Shown piece after piece: positions 44,146 to 53,570 of a DNA stretch of 64,000 nt. A model generated the notes under the pieces. The model made no database searches and had not been told where the DNA came from. It worked only from the letters and a program-made list of their open reading frames with translations. The stretch lies in assembly GCA_025655575.1 (NCBI GenBank), contig JAHXIP010000017.1:1-64000 (forward strand), in the 5' to 3' direction. This DNA comes from Candidatus Thiodiazotropha sp. (ex Monitilora ramsayi). GTDB taxonomy: Bacteria > Pseudomonadota > Gammaproteobacteria > Chromatiales > Chromatiaceae. Numbering within the stretch: position 1 is the stretch's first letter; each line of letters opens with the position of its first letter. The position numbers and the translations under genes were made by a program.

Positions 44146-44766
44146 ATGCAAAAAAACTTACTGTTTGCGGGAATCGCATTGCTTGCCGTACTCCTTGGTT
44201 GGATGCTCCTACTATGGGAACCAGTAGGCGAGCACAACAAGATGCCTGTACAGGCCGAGGCACCCCGAGGGGGTGATTTTACGCTGCTTGGTCCCCGGGG
44301 ATCTGTGAGTCTCAAGAATTTTCGGGGGCAGGTGGTATTACTCTATTTTGGTTATACTTGGTGCCCCGATATCTGCCCGACCAATTTGGCGATCTTCAGC
44401 AGGGTGTTGAATGAGTTGACACCCGAAGAGTTGGCTCGGGTACAACCTATCTTTATCAGTGTCGATCCAGCGCGTGATACGGTTGAGCGCTTGAAGGAGT
44501 ATACCGAGTATTTTCACGAGAAATTGATCGGTGTCACAGGCACGCCAACTGTCGTAGAGGAAGTGGCAGCACGCTACGGAGTAGCCTACCGGGCTGTTAA
44601 ACCCGGTACAGAGACTAATTATGCGGTCGATCACTCCGCCGACACCTATCTTGTCGATCCAGAGGGGAAACTGGTGCTACAACTCCCCCATGGCACGACA
44701 GCGGAAACACTGCTGGCAAGAATTCGAGAGCAGTTCTCAGGAGAAGCGCAGGACAAAGCCGGCTAA
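44146..44766 (+). CDS. SCO1/SenC copper-binding protein
   Basis: A 206-residue membrane-anchored thioredoxin-fold protein that delivers copper to the CuA site of cytochrome c oxidase. After one N-terminal helix (LFAGIALLAVLLGWMLLLW) it shows the copper pair CPDIC in YFGYTWCPDICPTNLAIFS, the conserved VDPARDTVERLKEY, and the distal copper histidine in DHSADTYLVDPEG. It is a single gene here; its last 30 bases overlap ppx on the opposite strand. Confidence 0.93.
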   Translation: MQKNLLFAGIALLAVLLGWMLLLWEPVGEHNKMPVQAEAPRGGDFTLLGPRGSVSLKNFRGQVVLLYFGYTWCPDICPTNLAIFSRVLNELTPEELARVQPIFISVDPARDTVERLKEYTEYFHEKLIGVTGTPTVVEEVAARYGVAYRAVKPGTETNYAVDHSADTYLVDPEGKLVLQLPHGTTAETLLARIREQFSGEAQDKAG

Positions 44767-46248
44767 TTCAAGAAAAGCCGCTTCTTGCATCAATTCCGTC
44801 CGAGTCAGTGGATGGCCTTTTATCCAGTCTTGAGGAAAAACCAGTGACAGCCGGTTTTTCTCCACTTCCAACCTGGCCATCGGCTTGACGACAGGTGATC
44901 TGGCTCTGTGCATCAATACCGAGAGGCGCAGCAGAATACACAGCTGCTTGGTGCAAGTAATGACATCGCCTGGCAATGTTTCGAAAAAACTGGTGGGAAA
45001 TTTTCGTCTGTGTCCACGGATCATCGCAGCCAGAACCCGCTGCTCCTGGCGCGAAAATCCGGAGAGGTCCGAGTTTTCCACCAGATAGGCGCCGTGTTTG
45101 TGGAACTGACCATGGGATACGGTCAGACCAATCTCGTGTATTCGTGCAGCCCAGCTGAGCATGGCGGCATAGCGCGACTCTTTTAGCTGCCAGGCCTTGG
45201 TGACCTGTTCGAACAGGGCCATGGCGGTGGCTTCAACCCTAGTGCCCTGTGCTTCGTCAATACTGTAGCGGGCTATCAGGGATTGTATTGTACGATCCCG
45301 GGCATCCTCATGGTGGCTACGTCCAATCATGTCGTAGATCAGACCTTCACGCAGGGCCTCTGAAGAGATCTGCATCTGCTCAATGCCAATATGACGGAAT
45401 AGTGCCAGCAGTACCGCAACACCACCGGCAAATACCGGTCTTCTTTCGTCGGAGAGCCCCTTGAGGTCAAGTTGGTCGGTGTGACTGACTTCGGTCAGAT
45501 GGTTGGCAAGCTTCTCCAGTGCCTCCAGTGTGATGCCGGATTCGCTCCAACCCTGTTGGGCGAGCACATTGCCAATGGCCTTGATGGTGCCGGAACTGCC
45601 GATTGCCTCGCTCCAGCCGCCCTCTTTGAACTGGTTGCGCACCGGGCGGATCTGTACCGCACAGGCCAGTTCTGCCTCATGCATCGATTTTGCGGTAATT
45701 TTTCCGTTGGCGAAGAAGCGGCGGCTGATACTGACACAGCCCATGAAGAGACTCTCCCGATGGTGGGGTGAGTAGCCCTGACCAATGATCAGTTCGGTGC
45801 TGCCACCGCCGATATCGATGACCAATCGGCGCTCGTTGCCTGCTGCAAGACCATGTGCCACGCCGAGGTAGACCAGGCGGGCCTCTTCACGTCCGGCGAT
45901 GATCTCGATGGGATGACTGAGAGCCCTTTCCGCCTGCGTAATGAAATCATCCGCAGGGTGGATCTGACGCATGGTGTTGGTGCCGACCGCACGGATGTTT
46001 TCCCGGGGCAGAGGCCGTAAGCGTTGGGCAAATCGCTCCAGACAGGCGAGGGCGCGTTCTGCAACGGCAGGGTCGAGACGTTTGTCTTCCGTCAGACCTT
46101 CACCAAGACGAACTGATTCACGCAACCGGTCGATAATCTGCAAATGTCCATTATTGGCCCGGACAACAATCAGATGAAAGCTATTAGAGCCTAAGTCGAT
46201 GGCAGCAATGGCCTCTTGAAGATCGGCCTCCGAGTTGGTGTCCGTCAT
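44737..46248 (-). CDS. ppx: Exopolyphosphatase (Ppx/GppA family)
   Basis: Removes terminal phosphates from polyphosphate or hydrolyses pppGpp. The 503-residue protein has the sugar-kinase-like fold with AAIDLGSNSFHLIVV, AVGTNTMRQI, VIDIGGGSTELIIGQGYSP, a central EALREGLIYDMIGR, and an HD-like C-terminal domain (AARIHEIGLTVSHGQFHKHG). Length fits the Ppx rather than the shorter GppA-like forms. ppk is not adjacent. Confidence 0.93.
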   Translation of the reverse strand: MTDTNSEADLQEAIAAIDLGSNSFHLIVVRANNGHLQIIDRLRESVRLGEGLTEDKRLDPAVAERALACLERFAQRLRPLPRENIRAVGTNTMRQIHPADDFITQAERALSHPIEIIAGREEARLVYLGVAHGLAAGNERRLVIDIGGGSTELIIGQGYSPHHRESLFMGCVSISRRFFANGKITAKSMHEAELACAVQIRPVRNQFKEGGWSEAIGSSGTIKAIGNVLAQQGWSESGITLEALEKLANHLTEVSHTDQLDLKGLSDERRPVFAGGVAVLLALFRHIGIEQMQISSEALREGLIYDMIGRSHHEDARDRTIQSLIARYSIDEAQGTRVEATAMALFEQVTKAWQLKESRYAAMLSWAARIHEIGLTVSHGQFHKHGAYLVENSDLSGFSRQEQRVLAAMIRGHRRKFPTSFFETLPGDVITCTKQLCILLRLSVLMHRARSPVVKPMARLEVEKNRLSLVFPQDWIKGHPLTRTELMQEAAFLELAGFVLRFS

Positions 46249-46432
46249 GTGATTCTGTCAATCCCGCTGAAAAAATGGGCCACATGGTAACAGGATTGAT
46301 TCGGCCCGAATATCTTATGGGATAATATTAATCCTGAGCCTGAATATGGCCTGTTTAGGTATAGGGTTATTATCATTGCCACTACTTTGGACTATCGGTA
46401 ACAATGTGTCTGTCTGAGCGAAAGGATAGGTG

Positions 46433-47014
46433 ATGAAGTTTTGCAGCCAGTGTGGTTCAGCGGTTGAAGTCAACATACCGGAGGGTGACAACCGTCCCCG
46501 ACATGTCTGTGCTGCCTGTGGCACGATTCACTATCAGAATCCGAAGATAGTGGTCGGTTGTATTCCCGTGTGGCAGGAAAAAGTACTGCTATGTCGGCGC
46601 GCCATCGAGCCCCGTTATGGATTGTGGACAGTGCCGGCGGGGTTTATGGAGAATGGTGAGACAAGCCAACAGGGAGCAGCCAGAGAGACTCTGGAAGAGG
46701 CGTGTGCACGGGTGGATGTAGAGGGGCTCTACACCCTTTTCAATCTGCCTCATATCAATCAGATCTATCTCTTGTTTCGCAGTCGCCTGCTGGATCTCGA
46801 TTACGGTGCAGGCGCGGAGTCGCTGGATGTGGGACTGTTCGAAGAGCATGAGATACCTTGGGATGAGATTGCGTTCCCAGTAGTTCGAGAGACGCTCAGG
46901 CTTTTCTTTAAGGATCGCGAGCAAGCGGACTTCCCCTTACGAGGCGGTACGATTGAACGGCTACCTGGGGAAGGACGCAGATTTCGCATTCTGCTGGATG
47001 GCGAGAAAGATTAA
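46433..47014 (+). CDS. Nudix hydrolase with N-terminal zinc ribbon
   Basis: A 193-residue enzyme. The zinc ribbon is KFCSQCG near residue 4 and VCAACG near residue 27, followed by a Nudix domain with box G-x5-E-x7-R-E-x2-E-E (GFMENGETSQQGAARETLEE) and a cysteine where glycine is usual at the end. This resembles NudC/NADH-pyrophosphatase-like and ADP-ribose-type Nudix proteins; the substrate is not evident. GTG 46430 is also possible, but ATG 46433 with GGATAGG upstream is preferred. Confidence 0.9.
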   Translation: MKFCSQCGSAVEVNIPEGDNRPRHVCAACGTIHYQNPKIVVGCIPVWQEKVLLCRRAIEPRYGLWTVPAGFMENGETSQQGAARETLEEACARVDVEGLYTLFNLPHINQIYLLFRSRLLDLDYGAGAESLDVGLFEEHEIPWDEIAFPVVRETLRLFFKDREQADFPLRGGTIERLPGEGRRFRILLDGEKD

Positions 47015-47099
47015 ACAGTGGACTAAGGACTTCTTATATCGGCGTTTTGAAACTGTAAATTATTCACTCCGTGGAGTGATGTGTTCAAACAACCGGGAT

Positions 47100-47942
47100 T
47101 CAGAGTCCATTGTTGCCGAAACTGGGCACCAATCTGACATTGTTGGCCACAAGTCCACCGTCATCTTTATCGCTCTTCTCGATATAGAATTCGAGGACAG
47201 AGTCCCGACTCATCAATACTTCGTCGTTCACCCCATCAGCCAGTTCGTTGGCATGGCAAAAAACGCTTTCATAAGGGGACTCCTCATGACGAGGGTCGGT
47301 AATCCATAAATTGGGATCGATTGTTTTCAGAAAGCGCAAGAAACCGTAACCCTTTTCGGGAAACCATTTCGCGCAAACGCCACGCACACAGGAACCGGGT
47401 AATCCCCACTCGTTACGTGGTTCGTAGGAAATGGGCAACAGATCGGGGATCAGGAATCCTGGGAAGTAGTCATCCACTTGGCGCCGTAACTCTTGCGAGA
47501 CATTTCGGAAGCCCAGCAGCTCAACCCGGCAACCCCGGTCCTGCAAGGCGGTGACTACCTGTAGAAAATCACCGTCCCCCGTTACCAGCAACAATAGGTC
47601 GAGTTTCTCAGACTGCAGCATGGCATCTACAGCCATATCCAGATCGGCATTGGCCTTGGTGGTCACATTGCCTTCTTCGTCAGTATACCGTCGCACATTC
47701 TTGACGATGACCTTCCAACCGAAGTCCCTGACCATCTGCTGGTAAGTCAGTGCCCGGCGACGATATTCCGGATCTTCCTTAGCCCGCTCCTGATCAAAGG
47801 CGATATAGGTGTTGAGCCTTAAGAGACTGCCGCCATAGCGGGCGGCAAAAAGCCGTAGGATGTCGTAGCGGAGTTGATAACCGCCGTTGTAGCGGACATT
47901 TTCCGCATCGACGAAAACACCTATCTTAATGCTGTTATGCAC
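47100..47942 (-). CDS. NYN-domain (LabA-like) protein fused to a cold-shock-like domain
   Basis: A 280-residue protein starting with GTG. Residues 1-165 are a NYN/PIN-like nuclease domain: KIGVFVDAENVRYNGGY, KANADLDMAVDAMLQ, LLLVTGDGDFLQVVTALQDR and CRVELLGFRN, with the acidic residues for metal binding in place. The C-terminal ~80 residues resemble a cold-shock RNA-binding barrel (GVCAKWFPEKGYGFLRFL, VFCHANELADGV). The combination suggests an endoribonuclease with its own RNA-binding module. It is alone and divergent from zwf; AGGA lies about 10 bases before the start. Confidence 0.85.
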   Translation of the reverse strand: MHNSIKIGVFVDAENVRYNGGYQLRYDILRLFAARYGGSLLRLNTYIAFDQERAKEDPEYRRRALTYQQMVRDFGWKVIVKNVRRYTDEEGNVTTKANADLDMAVDAMLQSEKLDLLLLVTGDGDFLQVVTALQDRGCRVELLGFRNVSQELRRQVDDYFPGFLIPDLLPISYEPRNEWGLPGSCVRGVCAKWFPEKGYGFLRFLKTIDPNLWITDPRHEESPYESVFCHANELADGVNDEVLMSRDSVLEFYIEKSDKDDGGLVANNVRLVPSFGNNGL

Positions 47943-48247
47943 TATTCTGATCCTTGAGTCGTTGTTGTGAGTCTTCTAATCGTTATTTCGCGAGGCAGAA
48001 AGCAAGCGATCATCGTTGTAGGGATGCCATAACTGCTCAAAGCGCCGGGCCTTTTCAGGCCGGAAGTTCAGTATATCGCGAATCTTGTATAGGTTTTAAG
48101 CCGTTTTAAGAAAGGCAGACTTATTCAAGGTTTTTGCGACAGGACAGGGTGCAGAAACAGCAATATTCGTATTGTATTGGATTTCCCCCCCCAGGCTCTG
48201 GCAGAGTATGGGGCATATTAACAACGAACGGTGTGGTAAACGACCTT
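47943..48247. other. 305-base divergent region between the NYN gene and zwf
   Basis: No gene seen. A frame open from 48134 is an upstream extension of zwf without a better start. TTTTAAG is repeated twice near 48095-48112. No HexR-like or other known site for zwf was recognised. Confidence 0.4.
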
Positions 48248-49783
48248 ATGGCATCAAACCTACCGAATATCAGCCGCCTCACGTCAGGTGAGCTATTTCT
48301 GCAGCCGGATAGGCTGGAGCCCTGCATATTAGTGATTTTTGGTGCAGCCGGGGACCTTACCCGCAGGAAGCTGATGCCGGCCCTGTATAACCTGGTGCGG
48401 GAAGAAGCACTGGATGAACGGTTTGCCGTGGTTGGTTATAGTCGTTCACCACAGTCGGATGAGGCTTATCGAGAGATCCTGCATCAGGCAGTATCAGGCT
48501 ACTCCCGAGCCCAACCCATTGATGAAACAGTCTGGCAGCAATTCAGTCAGAGTATCTCCTATGTGGAAGGTAATTTCGAAGATCCGGAGGGTTATGCCGC
48601 ACTGAGAGAACGTCTCGAACAGCTGGAGCAGGCCATCGGCAGTGAGGGTAACCGCCTATTCTACTTTGCCACACCGCCATCGGCTGCTCCGATCATTCTT
48701 CATCGGCTGCAGGAGACGGGCCTCCTAACAGACAACGGTGATGGCACTCCCTGGACCCGAGTGATCATGGAAAAGCCCTATGGCAGGGATCTGGACTCCG
48801 CTACGGATCTCAACCGCATAGTCGGTGAGGTACTGCAGGAGAATCAGGTCTACCGCATCGATCACTATCTGGGTAAGGAGACGGTACAGAATATTCTCGT
48901 GGCCCGTCTCGGCAACACGATCTTTGAGCCACTCTGGAATCGTAAATATATCGATCACATCCAGATCACGGCTGCTGAGTCAATCGGGGTAGAGGGACGG
49001 GGACGTTTCTACGATCAGACAGGCGTCCTGCGCGATATGGTGCAGAGCCATCTGTTACAGGTGCTCTCTTTATGCGCCATGGAACCGCCGGTCTCATTTG
49101 CTGCCGATGATATCCGTGACAAGCGGGTTGAGGTGTTACGTTCCCTGCGACCGTTCAACGCACAAGATGTCTTCGATCATGTGATCTACGGCCAGTATCG
49201 GGGCTATCGGGATGAGGAAAATGTGGATGCAAAATCCCGCACCCCCACCTATGCGGCGATCAAGTGCTACATCGACAACTGGCGCTGGCAGGGCGTGCCG
49301 TTTTTCATGCGCGTAGGCAAGCATTTATCGAAACGTGTGACTGAGATTTCTGTGGTATTTAGACCTGTCCCACTCTGCCTGTTCGGACGAGACGATGTCT
49401 GTCAAAGTCTGGAACCCAACATCCTTACAATCCGCATACAGCCCGATGCAGGTATGGCCTTAAAGATCTCCAGCAAGCGGCCCGGCGACCAAATGGATGT
49501 GGGAAATGTGGAGATGGATTTCAGTTACTCTGAAACTTACCAGAGTCCTATCAAGGATGCCTACGAAAGGTTGTTGCTGGATGCTATCAAGGGAGATGCC
49601 ACCCTGTTTGCCCGGCGCGATGAGGTGGAATATGCCTGGCGCTTTGTTACCCCGATACTTCAGGCATGGGAGGGGGCACAGAAACGCCAGCCGGTTTTTT
49701 ATGCCGAAGGCAGTGAGGGACCTGTGGAAGCAGATACGCTGATGGATCGCTATAGTCGACAATGGCGGGAGATAGAGATATGA
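48248..49783 (+). CDS. zwf: Glucose-6-phosphate 1-dehydrogenase
   Basis: First enzyme of the oxidative pentose phosphate pathway, making 6-phosphogluconolactone and NADPH. At 511 residues it is slightly longer than average because of an N-terminal extension. Motifs: VIFGAAGDLTRRKLMPALYN (coenzyme), RVIMEKPYGRD and RIDHYLGKETVQN (catalytic H and K), and DNWRWQGVPFFMRVGK. First gene of zwf-pgl-gnd, linked by ATGA overlaps. ATG 48248 is the first ATG with a reasonable distance; upstream frame to 48134 is unlikely coding. Confidence 0.96.
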   Translation: MASNLPNISRLTSGELFLQPDRLEPCILVIFGAAGDLTRRKLMPALYNLVREEALDERFAVVGYSRSPQSDEAYREILHQAVSGYSRAQPIDETVWQQFSQSISYVEGNFEDPEGYAALRERLEQLEQAIGSEGNRLFYFATPPSAAPIILHRLQETGLLTDNGDGTPWTRVIMEKPYGRDLDSATDLNRIVGEVLQENQVYRIDHYLGKETVQNILVARLGNTIFEPLWNRKYIDHIQITAAESIGVEGRGRFYDQTGVLRDMVQSHLLQVLSLCAMEPPVSFAADDIRDKRVEVLRSLRPFNAQDVFDHVIYGQYRGYRDEENVDAKSRTPTYAAIKCYIDNWRWQGVPFFMRVGKHLSKRVTEISVVFRPVPLCLFGRDDVCQSLEPNILTIRIQPDAGMALKISSKRPGDQMDVGNVEMDFSYSETYQSPIKDAYERLLLDAIKGDATLFARRDEVEYAWRFVTPILQAWEGAQKRQPVFYAEGSEGPVEADTLMDRYSRQWREIEI

Positions 49784-50481
49784 GCGGTATGCGAAAAGTC
49801 ATAGAACCGGAAGCCTTCGTCGATGCGGCGACCGAGTGGATTCTTCGAAAGATTGATAGCGTGCTGGATCAATCCAATCACTGTCATCTTATGCTCGCAG
49901 GTGGTTCGACTCCGTTGCCGGTCTATGAGCAGCTTGCGACACAGAATGATATACTCTGGCACCGGATCACGCTCTATTTCGGTGATGAGCGTTGTGTCCC
50001 GCCCATGACGCCAGAGAGTAATGCCTTTACGGTTATTTCGAGGCTCTTTCCCAATGGAATTCCAAAGGATATGACGGTCCATCGTATGTGCGGTGAAAAG
50101 GACCCGGACGAGGCTGCGCAGGCTTACGAAGCGATACTGCCGGCACGTATCGACATTATGTTGTTGGGAATCGGTGAGGATGGTCATACGGCGTCGATCT
50201 TTCCCGGTTCGGTTGCGCTGGATGAGGAGAAACGCCGCATCATGCCGGTAATCGGTAGCAAGCCCCCTCTGCAGCGCCTCACCATCACACCGCGGGTTAT
50301 CCGTGATGCCCAGCATCTCCTGGTCATGGTACAGGGAGAGGACAAGGCCGATGCGGTACGCTGGGCACTCAACGATCGTAGTGTGCCCGCAGCATTGGCA
50401 GTCGACGGTGATTGGCTGATGGACTCTGGTGCGGCCCGTTCACTACCTGAAAAAAGAGACAAACAAGGAGTTGTGGTATGA
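49780..50481 (+). CDS. pgl: 6-phosphogluconolactonase
   Basis: Hydrolyses the lactone made by Zwf. About 233 residues of the DevB/Pgl type, with LMLAGGSTPLPVYEQLA, YFGDERCVPPMTPESNA and LGIGEDGHTASIFPGS. ATG 49780 overlaps the zwf stop (ATGA) and has GGGAG upstream; ATG 49762 would add six residues. gnd overlaps its end. Confidence 0.95.
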   Translation: MSGMRKVIEPEAFVDAATEWILRKIDSVLDQSNHCHLMLAGGSTPLPVYEQLATQNDILWHRITLYFGDERCVPPMTPESNAFTVISRLFPNGIPKDMTVHRMCGEKDPDEAAQAYEAILPARIDIMLLGIGEDGHTASIFPGSVALDEEKRRIMPVIGSKPPLQRLTITPRVIRDAQHLLVMVQGEDKADAVRWALNDRSVPAALAVDGDWLMDSGAARSLPEKRDKQGVVV

Positions 50482-51896
50482 GTGATTCCTCTCAAGCTTT
50501 CCATCTCGGGCTGATCGGCCTCGGTGTTATGGGAAGCAACCTGGCACAGAATATCGAGGAGAAGGGATTTTCTGTTGCCGTATGGAATAGGAACGCCGAC
50601 AAGATCAATGATTTCCTTACAGTGCATGAAGGAAAAGCATTTGGTGGCGACAGCGAACTGTCTAATTTTGTCTCTATGCTTGAGCATCCCAGAAGAGTGC
50701 TGCTGATGGTCAAGGCGGGTGATCCGGTGGACCAGATGATCGATCGCCTGCTGCCGTTACTCGAGCCGGGTGACATTATCATGGACGGTGGTAACTCCTG
50801 GTTCGAAGATACCCAGCGAAGAGAGAAGCGGCTGCGTGACAAGGGGCTTCACTTTGTCGGTGTTGGGATTTCCGGTGGTGAAGAGGGTGCCAGGCATGGT
50901 CCATCGATGATGCCTGGTGGTTCCGCAGAGGCCTATGCCGAGGTTCGCTCGATCTTCGAGGCCATTACGGCACAGACCGAAGCAGGTGCCTGTGTGACCC
51001 ATGTGGGTCCTGATGGGGCAGGGCATTTCGTGAAGATGGTGCATAACGGCATCGAATACGCTGACATGCAGCTACTGGCAGAAGTCTATGATCTGATGCA
51101 GCGAGGCCTGGGACTGGCAGAGCCGGCTATGGCTGAGATTTTCGATCAATGGAACCAGGGGCCCATGGAGTCATTTCTTGTTGAACTGACGGCCCAGGTT
51201 TTAAAAGTTGTCGACGCTGATACAGGCGAACCACTTGCCGGCAAGATCATGGATCGTGCAGGGCAGAAAGGTACAGGCCGCTGGACGGTGCTGGCAGCAT
51301 TGGAACAGGGCGTGGCCGTACCGGGTATTGCGGCAGCTGTGGATGCCCGAGTGCTTTCATCCTTAAAAACCGAGCGCATGGCTGCTGAAAAAAAGTTACA
51401 GGGACCGGACATGACGGCGGTACCGGATCCTCAAGCTTTGTTGGCCGATCTGCATGGAGCGATCTATGCTTCGCGGATCACGGCCTATGCACAGGGCATG
51501 GATCTGATTCGCAGTGCCTCAGAGCGATATCAGTGGTCGATCGATCTTTCCGAGACTGCACGTATCTGGAAGGGAGGCTGTATTATTCGAGCGCGTCTGC
51601 TAGACCCGATCAGGCAGGCCTTTAGCGGGGAAGTTCCTCTAGCCAATTTAATGCTGGATAGTGAGCTTGGCGCTCAGCTTCAGGCACTGCAGGGTGCCTG
51701 GCGACGGGTTGTGGCTTTTGCTGCCGCTAGCGGTATCCCGATCCCGGTTATGGGCGCCTGCCTCAACTATTTTGATAGTTACCGTACCGGTCGCTTACCT
51801 CAGAATCTGATTCAGGCTCAGCGGGATGCCTTTGGTGCCCATACCTATGAACGGGTAGACCACCCTGAGTGGGGATTCGTACATACCGATTGGTGA
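50478..51896 (+). CDS. gnd: 6-phosphogluconate dehydrogenase (decarboxylating)
   Basis: Converts 6-phosphogluconate to ribulose-5-phosphate, CO2 and NADPH. The 472-residue length is that of the long tetrahedral GND form. Motifs: LIGLGVMGSNLAQNIEEKGF (coenzyme), DGGNSWFEDTQRREKRL, GISGGEEGARHGPSMMPGG, and HNGIEYADMQLLAEVYD (catalytic K/N region). It overlaps pgl by ATGA, completing the oxidative branch in one operon; edd and eda are not present. Confidence 0.96.
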   Translation: MSDSSQAFHLGLIGLGVMGSNLAQNIEEKGFSVAVWNRNADKINDFLTVHEGKAFGGDSELSNFVSMLEHPRRVLLMVKAGDPVDQMIDRLLPLLEPGDIIMDGGNSWFEDTQRREKRLRDKGLHFVGVGISGGEEGARHGPSMMPGGSAEAYAEVRSIFEAITAQTEAGACVTHVGPDGAGHFVKMVHNGIEYADMQLLAEVYDLMQRGLGLAEPAMAEIFDQWNQGPMESFLVELTAQVLKVVDADTGEPLAGKIMDRAGQKGTGRWTVLAALEQGVAVPGIAAAVDARVLSSLKTERMAAEKKLQGPDMTAVPDPQALLADLHGAIYASRITAYAQGMDLIRSASERYQWSIDLSETARIWKGGCIIRARLLDPIRQAFSGEVPLANLMLDSELGAQLQALQGAWRRVVAFAAASGIPIPVMGACLNYFDSYRTGRLPQNLIQAQRDAFGAHTYERVDHPEWGFVHTDW

Positions 51897-51944
51897 ATGG
51901 CTCATCAAAGCCTATTCAATTCAATTGTTGAAGTAGTGAGTATG

Positions 51945-52391
51945 TCAGTTGAGGCGGATGGAGCCGTCTGACTGGTACTGGATGACATGCATTTGTGCGA
52001 GGAATGGCTGTGACTCATCAGCGCGTTTCTGATTGTGCAACATCTTGTCACCGACACTCACATGCAGCGGCAGTCCCTCGGTATCGGTAAAAATTATCCA
52101 GCCATCCTGCCAGTCACCACGTACCAGGCAGTTGCGATGGTCTCTTGAAGGACAGACTGTCACGGTCAGCTCTCGTCTGATTGCCTCACTACGTGCAAAC
52201 TCCAGGTGCGAGGCCAGGGAATCCTGCTGCAGTAGATGGGTTTCTCCTTCATAGGTAAGGAAATCAACTGCCGGTAGTCCGACAAGGAAAAAAAGCAAGC
52301 TTGAGATTAGGGCCGCCAACAACTCGATCGAGGTAAATCCCTTGACCTCTGACGGCTGCTGGCGGGGATTTTGCCAACCAGGCATAGTCAT
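51945..52391 (-). CDS. GspH/FimT-type pseudopilin
   Basis: A 148-residue prepilin-like protein. The class III signal is visible as KGFTSIELLAALISSLLFFL, with cleavage expected between G and F and the conserved glutamate five residues on. The globular part includes SHLEFARSEAIRRELTVTVC, a pair of cysteines (CPSRDHRNC) and GDWQDGWIIFTDTEG, as in GspH/FimT minor pilins. No other pilus or type II secretion gene is nearby. ATG 52391 with GGAG upstream is preferred over TTG 52397. Confidence 0.88.
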   Translation of the reverse strand: MTMPGWQNPRQQPSEVKGFTSIELLAALISSLLFFLVGLPAVDFLTYEGETHLLQQDSLASHLEFARSEAIRRELTVTVCPSRDHRNCLVRGDWQDGWIIFTDTEGLPLHVSVGDKMLHNQKRADESQPFLAQMHVIQYQSDGSIRLN

Positions 52392-52727
52392 AATCAATGC
52401 TCCGGATTGAGAAGTGCAAAAAAACCTTCTATCCGGTTAGCGGGTCGGAGAGGGGAATTCTGTAGAAACCAGTGAATTTAGTTCCGATTCGGCTTATGTG
52501 TGTGCCTGAGCTTGTCAGTTGCCCATCTATGCACTGGCTAAAGAAGTCAGGAGCAGAGGGTAGAGTAGGGCTGAACAGGCACTCGCTTAGCGGGACTTTG
52601 CCCCATAGCTCATGCCTTCAAAGCAGTATGATTGTGGATTTCAGCTCATTATGAGCTGTGGTTGTGAGGGATAACAATCAAATCCACAAGGGCCTCAATA
52701 GATGAGGCCCCTGGGATATAAAAGACG
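52392..52727. other. 336-base intergenic region with a stem-loop
   Basis: GGGCCTCA (52690-52697) pairs with TGAGGCCC (52703-52710) just after the stop of the outer-membrane protein gene on the minus strand and is probably its terminator. Nothing else was recognised; the rest separates that gene from the pseudopilin gene. Confidence 0.5.
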
Positions 52728-53315
52728 TTACTTGAAGAAGTATCTGACGCCGATGGAGAGGGTTTCATATTCCCCGCCTAAATCGGCCTCCAGGCCAGCA
52801 GATAGATTGGGCATGAAGAAATAGTCACCCGCTATGGTGAGGTAGGTATCGTCGTCTTCCCATGAGTCATTGTAAGTGAGTTTTGCACGGGCTTCGATCT
52901 CAGGAGTCAGCATGCCTCGAACGCCGCCGGAGAGGATGAGTCCACTATCATCCGCATCTCCACCGGGACCACTAAAATCTGTGTTGCCGTATGAGAGCGT
53001 GAAGTTACTGTCCCAGCTTGGATTGATGGGGAAAATATATCCGGCACCGATCTCAAATATCGTGCCGTCAACGCCACGATCGAAGTCAACATCTTCCCAT
53101 TTAGCAAGCCCAAAGATTTCATTGGTGAAGCGATATGAACCAGCAATGCGTAAGCCATCACCATCCAGGTTGCTATCATCAATGTCAGCGCTAAGGAGAT
53201 AGCGGCCTTCAACATAATTGTAATTAAGATCAGCAGCTTGGATTGGTCCAGATAGGGAAGCTGATATCAATGTGATGAAAGCAGCAGTGGGTACCCAAAA
53301 TTTCTTTATTTCCAT
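52728..53315 (-). CDS. Small outer-membrane beta-barrel protein
   Basis: A 195-residue exported protein with signal peptide MEIKKFWVPTAAFITLISAS (cleavage near IQAAD). The mature part is made of alternating amphipathic strands (EGRYLLSADIDDSNLDGDGL, IAGSYRFTNEIFGLAKWEDV, LSIGVRYFFK) and ends in a C-terminal phenylalanine strand, the pattern of 8-strand OmpA/OmpX-like barrels. It lacks a peptidoglycan-binding domain. Function unassigned; its gene is single. Confidence 0.82.
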   Translation of the reverse strand: MEIKKFWVPTAAFITLISASLSGPIQAADLNYNYVEGRYLLSADIDDSNLDGDGLRIAGSYRFTNEIFGLAKWEDVDFDRGVDGTIFEIGAGYIFPINPSWDSNFTLSYGNTDFSGPGGDADDSGLILSGGVRGMLTPEIEARAKLTYNDSWEDDDTYLTIAGDYFFMPNLSAGLEADLGGEYETLSIGVRYFFK

Positions 53316-53570
53316 TTGTAAAAAGACTCCAATAATATTTTCGTGTAAAGAATATTGTGACTGTTTCTGCAGAGAAAAATAGCATGATTTAGATTGAAAA
53401 TTTGTGATTCGTTCCTAATATAAATCAAGAGGATAGTGTTGGTTCGGTACAATAAGTTGTTATCTGACAAGAAATTGACGATCCATCACTGCTGAGGACT
53501 GAATACCCAAAAGGAATGTATGTAAATTGGTATCGTGTATTTTTAGCCGGTATGGGTGAATTTTTAATCT

